Assembly (NCBI RefSeq): GCF_000251145.1
Contig: NZ_AIDW01000006.1
Span: forward strand, 1-64,000
Origin: Sphingomonas sp. PAMC 26621
GTDB taxonomy: Bacteria > Pseudomonadota > Alphaproteobacteria > Sphingomonadales > Sphingomonadaceae
Reading direction: 5' to 3'
DNA: 64,000 bases
The notes beneath the pieces were generated by a model, which was not told the origin of the DNA, did not search any database, and saw nothing but the letters and a program-made list of their open reading frames with translations. The position numbers were made by a program, and so were the translations under genes. Below are positions 47,408 to 54,769 of this stretch, piece by piece (position 1 is the stretch's first letter; each line of letters begins with the position of its first letter).

Positions 47408-47537
47408 TGGTTCGAGGCCTGAAACGGGACCGAATTCTTACTGGGCCACTAAGGGGCCAGGACGTTGACGGCGGGCCGAAAGTTCAGAGGGGTTACCACA
47501 GCCGATGTGAGTCCTGTAAGCGCATCATCTAAACCAC
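47408..47537. repeat. Composite att-like sequence, right copy
   Basis: GGTTCGAGGCC, then TGGGCCAC-TA-AGGGGCCA (47442-47459), then TGTGAGTCCTGTAAGCG (47506-47522) followed by CATCATCTAAACCA, match the left copy at 32936-33074 in order and roughly in spacing (64 versus 71 bases between the second and third blocks). The stretch 47076-47785 otherwise contains no supported gene. Confidence 0.5.
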
Positions 47538-47785
47538 CGAAAAGCTGTGGTTTTCCCCGTAGTGGTCGTTCAAAACAGCATCTCGCCATCGCTCAAGTTG
47601 GGCTCTGGTCACCCAAAGCCGAGGAACGGCGAGTATTACGGATCTGGCGTTGATCTCGCATCCGTTGACGCGGTGCTGCACAGCGGGCTCCTTCCTCGAA
47701 CTGGCAGAAAATGACGCAAGGCTGTCCTAGGCGCTGTCTCCAATCCGGACCAGGAAAAGGGATCATCACCAGACCGGACCCCAGC

Positions 47786-48943
47786 ATGTTTGACCCTGCC
47801 CTTGTACGAAATCGTCTTGGCTTCCTGGCGGCGACCTGTCTCGTCGCCGGCTGCGGCTCGGTCGCGGTCGGCCAATCCTCCAAGCCGCGACAGCCGGCAC
47901 TGGCTGCTCCTGCTCCGGCGGCAATCGAACGCATCATCCCGTATCAGGCGCGCTTTGGCCGGCAGCGACCCGTGATTGCGATCGTCGGAATCAACGCGGG
48001 TACCGAACTCACCGATTATGTCATTCCGTACGGAATCTTGCAGCGGGCCGCGGTTGGAGAGGTGGTCGCCGTTGCTACCGGCGCGGGAATGATGACGATG
48101 CGTCCGGCACTTCACATCCAGCCCCAGGCATCCATAACCGAGTTCGACAGGCGCTACCCCGACGGCGCGGATTATGTCGTGGTGCCCGCGGTCGTGCGGC
48201 ACGACGACCCCGTGTTGCTGTCCTGGGTCAAGCAGCAGGCAGCGAAGGGCGGCACGCTCGTCAGCATCTGCGATGGCGCGTTGGTGCTTGCCAGCAGCGG
48301 CGTGCTCGACGGCCATCGCGCGACCGCGCACTGGGCAACCGCTGGCTACCGCCGCAAGGCCTATCCCCAGGTCCATTGGGTCGACGACCGTCGCTATGTC
48401 GCCGATGGACGGATCGTTTCCAGCGCCGGCATCAGTGCGGCCGTCCCGACATCGCTGGCGCTGGTGGAAGCGATCGCGGGTCAAGACCGTGCCGCGGCGA
48501 CCGCGGCGATGGTAGGCGCGCACGACTGGAGCGCAGTCCATGACAGTCATCGGTTTGCACCGAAGTTCGGTCGCAATCTCTCGGCCTTTGCCGCCACGGA
48601 ATATTTGAATGGCTGGTTTCATCATCCCCAATCGATCGGCGTCACCGTTGCCACGGGTGTAGATGAGATCGCTGTCGCCTTCACCGCAGACGCGTATGCG
48701 CGGACGGGGCGGGCGAAGGCGTATGCGTTTGCCCGCAGTCCGGCTCCGGTCACGACCTTGCATGGCCTGATTCTGCTGCCTGACCGTACCGATCCGGAAG
48801 CTCTCACGCGCATCGTTACGCCAGCATCCGGCACTTCAGCCTTCACCCTCGACAGTGTCCTTGCCGAGATCGCGCATCGGTACGGCAGGCAGACCGCCTA
48901 TGGCGTTGCGCTCGGCTTTGAGTATCCCGGGTATCATGGCTGA
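47786..48943 (+). CDS. DJ-1/PfpI-family lipoprotein
   Basis: A 385-residue protein. The ATG at 47786 begins a lipoprotein signal ('GFLAATCLVAGCGS', lipobox L-V-A-G-C), so it is probably anchored in the periplasm. The first DJ-1/PfpI domain has the nucleophile-elbow cysteine in 'LVSICDGALVLASSGVLDG', and the second half ('VATGVDEIAVAFTADAYART') looks like a degenerate second DJ-1 domain. The 3' end overlaps the start of a GlxA-like regulator that contains the same fold. Function is unknown; binding or hydrolysis of a small amide or aldehyde is possible. Confidence 0.8.
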   Translation: MFDPALVRNRLGFLAATCLVAGCGSVAVGQSSKPRQPALAAPAPAAIERIIPYQARFGRQRPVIAIVGINAGTELTDYVIPYGILQRAAVGEVVAVATGAGMMTMRPALHIQPQASITEFDRRYPDGADYVVVPAVVRHDDPVLLSWVKQQAAKGGTLVSICDGALVLASSGVLDGHRATAHWATAGYRRKAYPQVHWVDDRRYVADGRIVSSAGISAAVPTSLALVEAIAGQDRAAATAAMVGAHDWSAVHDSHRFAPKFGRNLSAFAATEYLNGWFHHPQSIGVTVATGVDEIAVAFTADAYARTGRAKAYAFARSPAPVTTLHGLILLPDRTDPEALTRIVTPASGTSAFTLDSVLAEIAHRYGRQTAYGVALGFEYPGYHG

Positions 48944-49940
48944 AAAACGCATCGTTTCGCCCGCGCCGCCCGACACGCTCCGCGTGGTCTTGCTCGCCTA
49001 TGACGGCATGAACCTGCTCGACCTGGCCGGACCATTGCAGGCGCTGACCACGGCCAACCGCGGCGCACCGACGGGAGCACCGGCGCGCTACGAGACGATC
49101 GTCGCCTCCGCGTCGGGTGGGGCAATCCTGACCAGCGCAGGCCTGCCTGTGGTGACCGTGGCGACCGCGTCCTTGGCGGACAGGCCGATCGACACGTTGA
49201 TCGCTCCCGGCGGATGTGTGGGCGAGGACTTCGACGTCGAACCCGCGCTGCGCGACTTCATCGCCTCGCGCGCCGGATCGGTGCGGCGGCTTTGCTCGGT
49301 CTGTACGGGTGCGTTCCTTCTGGCGGCAGCGGGGCAGCTCGATGGTCGGCGTGTCGCGACGCATTGGGCGTGGCTCGACAAGCTCAAACACCGACATCCC
49401 ACGCTGGACATCGACTCGGACAGCATCTTCATCCGCGATGGTAATTTGTGGACTTCGGCCGGCGTGAGCTCCGGGATCGATCTTGCGCTGGCCTTGATCG
49501 AGCAGGATTACGGCCCACGCGTCGCAATCGATGCGGCGCGGCAGATGGTCGTGTTCATGAAGCGCGCCGGTGGCCAATCGCAGTTCAGCGTGCCTTTGGC
49601 GGCGCAGACGCGCGACCACTGTTTCGTCGAACTCCACGCGTGGATCGCGGTGAATCTCACGGCGGACCTGTCCGTTGGCCGGCTGGCCGGGCAGGCGGGC
49701 ATGGCGCCGCGGACCTTCGCGCGATCCTACACGGCGAAAGTCGGTCGGACACCGGCCAAGACCGTCGAACTGATGCGACTGGAAGCGGCCTGCCGCGAAC
49801 TCGAGGAAACCGACTTGCCGCTGAAGGCGGTCGCCGTCCGCGCGGGGTACAGTGACGAGCAAGCGCTACGGCGCGCGTTTCAGCGGCAACTGGTCACCAA
49901 CCCGACGACCCATCGGTTGCGATTTTCCAGTCTCCTGTAG
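48936..49940 (+). CDS. GlxA/FtrA-like transcriptional regulator (DJ-1/PfpI plus AraC HTH)
   Basis: A 334-residue regulator. Residues 1 to about 190 are a DJ-1/PfpI-like sensor ('VVLLAYDGMNLLDLAGPLQ', 'LCSVCTGAFLLAAAGQLDG' with the elbow Cys). Residues about 230-330 are an AraC HTH domain ('LSVGRLAGQAGMAPRTFARS', 'RAGYSDEQALRRAFQRQL'). It overlaps the lipoprotein gene by eight bases, so both are made from one transcript. Members of this group respond to amides, carnitine-like or osmolyte compounds. The ligand here is not known. Confidence 0.9.
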   Translation: MAEKRIVSPAPPDTLRVVLLAYDGMNLLDLAGPLQALTTANRGAPTGAPARYETIVASASGGAILTSAGLPVVTVATASLADRPIDTLIAPGGCVGEDFDVEPALRDFIASRAGSVRRLCSVCTGAFLLAAAGQLDGRRVATHWAWLDKLKHRHPTLDIDSDSIFIRDGNLWTSAGVSSGIDLALALIEQDYGPRVAIDAARQMVVFMKRAGGQSQFSVPLAAQTRDHCFVELHAWIAVNLTADLSVGRLAGQAGMAPRTFARSYTAKVGRTPAKTVELMRLEAACRELEETDLPLKAVAVRAGYSDEQALRRAFQRQLVTNPTTHRLRFSSLL

Positions 49941-50025
49941 CAACGTTCGGCGGCCGTGGCGGCTGCCGGGCGGCGCGAGCTGACCGTTTTGAGGCGGCCA
50001 AAAGCTGACATAATTGAACGGCATC

Positions 50026-50370
50026 ATGCCAGGCATGTCGTTAGCGACGTTCATCACCACGCTTCTGCAAGCGGCGTCGACCAGCGCGGTCGCGGGGATT
50101 GCGCCCGTGCCGGCAGGTGCGCCGGAGTGGCCGACCCGCCTCTCCGTTCCGCGAGCGGCTTGCTCGCCAGAGGAAGATCCGAATGATATCGTCGTTTGTG
50201 GTCGACCGAACCGACGCAACAGCCAGCGCCTCGAGCGGCTCGATCCCCGGTTCGAGCGGGTGGCCAATCCGACCGAACTTTTCGAAAGGCGTTTGTCGGA
50301 CACCGCCACCATGACGGGCGGTGGTCCGAAAGGCTCGGTCGGGATTACGATCAAATTCGGTCTCAAGTAA
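50026..50370 (+). CDS. Small exported protein of the 'DIVVCGR' type
   Basis: A protein of 114 residues from the ATG at 50026 (another in-frame ATG at 50035). A weak signal-like N terminus ('LATFITTLLQAASTSAVAG') is followed by 'DPNDIVVCGRPNRRNSQR', a motif often seen in small periplasmic proteins of sphingomonads, and a C terminus 'GSVGITIKFGLK'. Function is unknown. Confidence 0.65.
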   Translation: MPGMSLATFITTLLQAASTSAVAGIAPVPAGAPEWPTRLSVPRAACSPEEDPNDIVVCGRPNRRNSQRLERLDPRFERVANPTELFERRLSDTATMTGGGPKGSVGITIKFGLK

Positions 50371-50636
50371 TCCGACCTTCAAGTCTGCCGCGCCAGACCG
50401 ACACGACAATTCTCAAAATTCGATCATCGTTCGACAGAGTCGGTGGCGCTCCGTTGCGTCAGTAATCCGCGTCCGCTTGCGGACGGACCGCGCTCCACCA
50501 ACTATCGCCCTTCCGCGGATAAAGCGCTGCGATCCAGACCGGTCGGCTGACGGACATCAACGGATGGCCGGAGGTGCGAACCGCGGAACGGCGGCGCGAA
50601 GGACCGGGTGTCGGTCAAGCCGCACCGACCGCCTGG

Positions 50637-50978
50637 TCAGCGCTGCTTCTTCGTCGGGCTGGCGGTGAAATCGGGGTCCTTCTTTGCCACCCAATCCACA
50701 AACTTGCGGACGGTGGGATCGGCAAGCAGGGCGTCTACATCCATCCCGTGGCGTTGCAGCTCGGAATTGATGAAATTCGCCACCAGAGCCTGCTGGCAGA
50801 CGGGATGCATCGGCACGACATCGCGACCGCCCCGGCTTTTGGGCACGGGATGATGCCAGACGGTGGTCTTGCCGAGCACGCGGCCGCAGAGCCAGCAGGG
50901 TGCGACCGTCGCGGGATTCTCCTCTTCTTCGCGATCCGGCTCTTCGTACGGGCCATGTTTCGAATGCTTACGGGCCAT
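50637..50978 (-). CDS. Small HNH-nuclease-like zinc protein
   Basis: A 113-residue protein with 'CWLCGR', 'TTVWHHPVPKSRGGRDVVPM' and 'HPVCQQAL', an HNH-like arrangement of CxxC, HH-x-x-P-K-S and HPxC. Its charged N terminus ('ARKHSKHGPYEEPDREEEEN') is probably disordered. Such small HNH proteins are widespread in sphingomonads and often lie outside phage or restriction loci. No methylase or phage gene is near. Confidence 0.75.
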   Translation of the reverse strand: MARKHSKHGPYEEPDREEEENPATVAPCWLCGRVLGKTTVWHHPVPKSRGGRDVVPMHPVCQQALVANFINSELQRHGMDVDALLADPTVRKFVDWVAKKDPDFTASPTKKQR

Positions 50979-51239
50979 GCGTCTGTCTGATCTCTCAAGG
51001 AATGATGTCTATGTAGCGGGTGCCCGGCACAACTACACGTCCGGCGAGCACAGTCGGCATATTAACGAACGTCCGCTTTCGGGAAACGTCAGAGGCGCGC
51101 CGAATGGTGGGAAGTGGGGCCTGTCGGACGCGGTTCGGCCGGGTCTCCATCATGCCGTCGTTCGCTTGGCCGCTGCCAGTTTACCGCTCAATTGCAGTCG
51201 TTCCTCAAGAGGATTATCACGGATGCCAACTGCGATTCT

Positions 51240-51248
51240 GGGGGGGGG
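51240..51248 (+). repeat. Nine-base poly-G tract next to a start codon
   Basis: G9 ends two bases before the ATG at 51251, where it would serve as or shift the ribosome-binding site. Length changes could alter translation of the small protein that follows. Confidence 0.5.
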
Positions 51249-51250
51249 CT

Positions 51251-51601
51251 ATGCTGCTGCGTATCGTCGTACTTGCGGGCGTTCTTGCCACCCAGCCCAG
51301 TCGTCTCGATTTTCAGGGGATGACGTCGCGGACCTATCAGACTTTCGCCGATAAAGCAGACGTAGTTTGCCCCGCTCGCGGTTTGAGACATTTGCATCCC
51401 GCCGATCTCGACGGCATCGAGGAAGGTTTCATGCCGTCTATCACGCGGCGTGAGCGCCATCGGGTCGCTATCTCGAATCGGGGAGACAAAGGCTGCACTG
51501 GCGGCGGAGCTTCCTGTCCAGCGCAAAACACCTTGGCGGCAATCTCGAAGGCAGGGCTGCTCGACGCGTTCGTCAACTTCGCCTGCGCGTCTTCAATCTA
51601 G
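51251..51601 (+). CDS. Small probable exported protein, 116 residues
   Basis: The ATG at 51251 opens a short hydrophobic N terminus ('MLLRIVVLAGVLATQ'). The C-terminal half 'RGDKGCTGGGASCPAQNTLA', then 'AISKAGLLDAFVNFACAS', has a conserved look with three cysteines that could pair. I recall no named family. An open frame continues upstream of the ATG but has no coding character. Confidence 0.5.
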   Translation: MLLRIVVLAGVLATQPSRLDFQGMTSRTYQTFADKADVVCPARGLRHLHPADLDGIEEGFMPSITRRERHRVAISNRGDKGCTGGGASCPAQNTLAAISKAGLLDAFVNFACASSI

Positions 51602-51781
51602 CCAAGCAGGCACAAAGCGGCGGGTCCGCTCTCTAACTCCCCGCGCCAGACTACGCCCGCGATGAGATGCATCGAAACCGCCGTTTCGCTGGACGGACCA
51701 GCGGCGGGTTTCCGGAACCGGCGAGAGGGCGGCGAGGGACCGGGATCGGGTCAGCCACGACCGAGATCGGGGAGGCTTGGT

Positions 51782-52504
51782 CTAGCGCTCCACGTTTTGC
51801 GCCGCGACAGGGTGCGGATCGTCGCCAGGCCCATCGTTGCCCATACCGCCGCCTCCAGGCCCGCCGCCGCCACCCATACCGCCACCGCCGCCGCTCCGAC
51901 CAGCATCGTCCTTGTTGCTACCGCCTTTGCCGCCGCCGGACGATGCCGGACGGGCGGGTCCCTGCATCGCGATCGTCAGGTCGGCCGGGATCGGGTCGAG
52001 ATCGAGCGCATCGCGTACGAACGCCCGCAGCGACACGACCAGCGCGTGCGTGTGGACCGGATGGCCCGCGACCAGCTCGCGCACCGCGCTGTCCGCCAGC
52101 CGGACATGCTCCTCGGTACCCAGGAGGATGATGTCAGACAGCGCGGCTTCGACCGCGTCGCGGATGCGGCGCGTGCGGTCCGACCTCTCCGCGCCTTGCG
52201 CACTCAGATCCAACGCGGCCATCGGCTCCTCCAGGGTGCCGCCCCGCTCGAGCGGTCGAAGGTCGCGCCGGTGGGCCGGATCGACGGTCAGGTCCCCCGT
52301 GAACGATCCGCCGAGGACCTTGTAGGCGGCGATGAGGGTCTTGAGGCGCTCGTTGATCTGCCGGTTCATGCGCTCCCGGCGCTGCTGGAACGTCATCTGG
52401 GTCAGCAGGCGAATGCCGACCCCCAGCAGCGTGACCAGCGTCAGTCCGAGGATGGTGGCGAGCAGGCTCTGCCAAGAGCTGAAGTCCAGACTGCGCAAGT
52501 GCAT
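51782..52504 (-). CDS. Inner-membrane protein with glycine-rich C terminus
   Basis: A 240-residue protein with one transmembrane helix near residues 12-33 ('LLATILGLTLVTLLGVGIRLL'), a helical middle region ('RERMNRQINERLKTLIAAYK', 'DAVEAALSDIILLGTEEHV') and a low-complexity Gly/Pro tail from about 200. No enzyme motif. I do not recognise a named family. It is divergent from the photolyase gene. Confidence 0.7.
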   Translation of the reverse strand: MHLRSLDFSSWQSLLATILGLTLVTLLGVGIRLLTQMTFQQRRERMNRQINERLKTLIAAYKVLGGSFTGDLTVDPAHRRDLRPLERGGTLEEPMAALDLSAQGAERSDRTRRIRDAVEAALSDIILLGTEEHVRLADSAVRELVAGHPVHTHALVVSLRAFVRDALDLDPIPADLTIAMQGPARPASSGGGKGGSNKDDAGRSGGGGGMGGGGGPGGGGMGNDGPGDDPHPVAAQNVER

Positions 52505-52922
52505 TCCCCTAAATACGGTTCATGAAACGCCCGTCGATCCTGCAGGTGCCGGAGAGCGGCACGACGGCGAAGAAAGTGCGTGCGATCTTGCTTCGATGAC
52601 GCAGCGAAGCGGATGTTTGGAAGGCGGAAAGCTCCGCTATATGTCACCGTTCCGTCGGGTCTTCTCAAGCGCAATGCCGTTGATCCGCACTGCCACCAGC
52701 GGTCCGATCTTGCTACCCGTGTGCGATGCATGAAAGACGGATTCTCGCGAAACGCGCTGACGGTGACAGTGCCCCTCGGCTGCTTGCGGTTGGGAGGTCG
52801 TCGATGACGGGGGTTCGAGACGAAGGTTTGCATATTGTGCCGAACAGAGTCGCCGGTGGTGCCAGGACCGGCCCGACGAGGACCGCGTTTGCCAAGGTGC
52901 AACGCCGCGGCCGGAGTTCGTG
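52505..52922. other. Divergent intergenic region, no gene supported
   Basis: It should hold promoters for the membrane protein (minus) and photolyase (plus). Short frames on both strands lack motifs and no inverted repeat stands out. Confidence 0.4.
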
Positions 52923-54530
52923 ATGATGCTATCTGGACGGTCCGATGGTCTTTCCGACTGGGAGCAGGCACCGCGCGTTCGCGCCCTGAACGACAAGGTG
53001 CCCGCACAAAACGGTCGATACGTCCTGTGCTGGCTTCAGCAGGCCCTGCGCGCCAGCGATAACCCCGTTATCGACGCAGCCATCCGTTTCGGCAACGCGC
53101 TGCGCCTGCCGGTGCTGGTCTATCACGGCGTCCGGGAGGATTATCCCTATGCGTCGGACCGGCTGCACCACTTCATCCTGGGCGCGAGCATCGATCTCGC
53201 CGAAGGATGTCGCCAGCGCGGGCTGGCTTGCGTCCAGCATGTCGACCGTGCCGGGCGACGGGAAAAGGGGCTGGTCTACCGGCTGGGTGGCGAGGCTGCG
53301 GCAATCGTGTTGGAAGACCAGCCGACCTTCGTTGCGCGGTGGCAGTCGGAGCGCGTAGCGGCAAGGGTCGATGTGCCCGTCTTCGCAGTGAATGCCGCCT
53401 GTCTGGTGCCTCCGGCCGTGATCTGCCCCGACGTGCAAGGGCGGACGGCGTTCCTGCGTCGGCATGAGCCGGCGCGGGCCGTTTGGGCAGCCTGGGACGC
53501 GGAAATTGCCGACATAGCCCCCTATGCCGGAGCATTGCCGTTCACGCCCGACAAGCTCCGTGTGGACGAGCTGGGCACCCTGATCGCCGGTCTCGACATC
53601 GACCATTCTCTGCCGGTCGTCCCGATGCATCCAGCGGGTCGCCGCGCGGCGGAGGAGCGACTGGCACGCCTGGTCGCGGACGTGCTGCCCGGCTACGCGT
53701 CCACGCGGAACGACGCCACGCGGGCCGACGGCGCGAGCGGGCTTTCGCCCTACCTGCACTTTGGCGTTCTTGGTCCCCGCGAGGTCATGGCTGCGGTGAA
53801 CGGCAGCGCCGCGGGCGGACAGCACAAGCGGAAGTTCGCCGACGAAGTGCTCGGCTGGCGGGAGTGGTTCCATTATCAAGCGAGGCATCTCGCCGCGCCC
53901 GAACGGTACGACCGGATCGCCCCCTGGGCGCGCCAGACTTTGATTGACCATGCCGGCGACCTCCGGCCCGACCAGGAGACGCTAACGGCCCTGCTGAGGG
54001 GCGAAACACGCGACGAGACGTGGAATGCGTGCCAGCGGCAGTTCCTCGCCGAGGGCTGGATGCACAACAACCTGCGGATGTACTGGAGCAAGCGCCTCAT
54101 CGCGATGACGCCCAGCCCGGAAGCGGCATGGGCGACCGCTTGCTATCTCAACGATCGGCTGAGCCTCGATGGCCGAGACCCGAGTACCTACGGCAACATC
54201 GCGATGATGTTCGCCGGCGCGCCCGCGGATCGCGAGCGTCCGGTCTATGGCCGTGTGGCGACGCTGGCGATGGCTCCACCCGTCATCGCGCGGGCGGAGA
54301 CGCATGGCTGGCGACTGCCGCGTCCCGACCAGTCCCTTTGGTGTCGGTCCCTGAAACGCCGCCGGTCGACCCGTATCTCACCGGATAGACATCGGCCGGT
54401 ACTTCCCCTTCAACATAGGTGTCGGTTTCTGACGATGAGGGTTGCGGGGGAGCAGGCGGGACCTGCCCCCGCATCTTGCCGAACAGCAAGGTCCGCGGCC
54501 GACAGCCCGGGTCAACCAACGCACCGTTGA
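52923..54530 (+). CDS. Class II deoxyribodipyrimidine photolyase
   Basis: A light-driven flavoprotein repairing cyclobutane pyrimidine dimers. The N-terminal 'RYVLCWLQQALRASDNPVID' and 'FGNALRLPVLVYHGV' are class II features. The FAD domain carries 'GASGLSPYLHFGVLGPREV', 'EVLGWREWFHYQ', 'AEGWMHNNLRMYWSKRL' and 'LNDRLSLDGRDPSTYGNIA'. The start is ATG at 52923 (GTG just before). The last 60 or so residues, after 'YGRVATLAMAPPVIARA', are Arg-rich and do not resemble the family end. The alternative frame there closes at 54388 with 'PETPPVDPYLTG', so a frameshift near 54300 is possible. The catalytic part appears complete. Confidence 0.85.
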   Translation: MMLSGRSDGLSDWEQAPRVRALNDKVPAQNGRYVLCWLQQALRASDNPVIDAAIRFGNALRLPVLVYHGVREDYPYASDRLHHFILGASIDLAEGCRQRGLACVQHVDRAGRREKGLVYRLGGEAAAIVLEDQPTFVARWQSERVAARVDVPVFAVNAACLVPPAVICPDVQGRTAFLRRHEPARAVWAAWDAEIADIAPYAGALPFTPDKLRVDELGTLIAGLDIDHSLPVVPMHPAGRRAAEERLARLVADVLPGYASTRNDATRADGASGLSPYLHFGVLGPREVMAAVNGSAAGGQHKRKFADEVLGWREWFHYQARHLAAPERYDRIAPWARQTLIDHAGDLRPDQETLTALLRGETRDETWNACQRQFLAEGWMHNNLRMYWSKRLIAMTPSPEAAWATACYLNDRLSLDGRDPSTYGNIAMMFAGAPADRERPVYGRVATLAMAPPVIARAETHGWRLPRPDQSLWCRSLKRRRSTRISPDRHRPVLPLQHRCRFLTMRVAGEQAGPAPASCRTARSAADSPGQPTHR

Positions 54531-54769
54531 TGCGGCGGATCATATCGCCGGCCGGGAATGTCGATATGGCCGAAACCCTGTTTCAGGACACGATCGGTCC
54601 CGGACATCCCGAGGGTATGCGGCCGGGCGCTGTGATTTCAGGCTGGCCGTATTCTCGATATGAACAGATGTTCGAAGCCAGGGAACGCGACGCCTGGTCC
54701 GAATGGCCGATTGCGGGTCAAAGGTGCCAACGCAATCGGTTCGCGAAGCGGTCACCCCCTGAGTCCGCG
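54531..54769. other. Gap between convergent photolyase and peptidase genes
   Basis: No gene or clear terminator hairpin was identified; a plus-strand frame continues through it without recognisable motifs. Confidence 0.35.
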
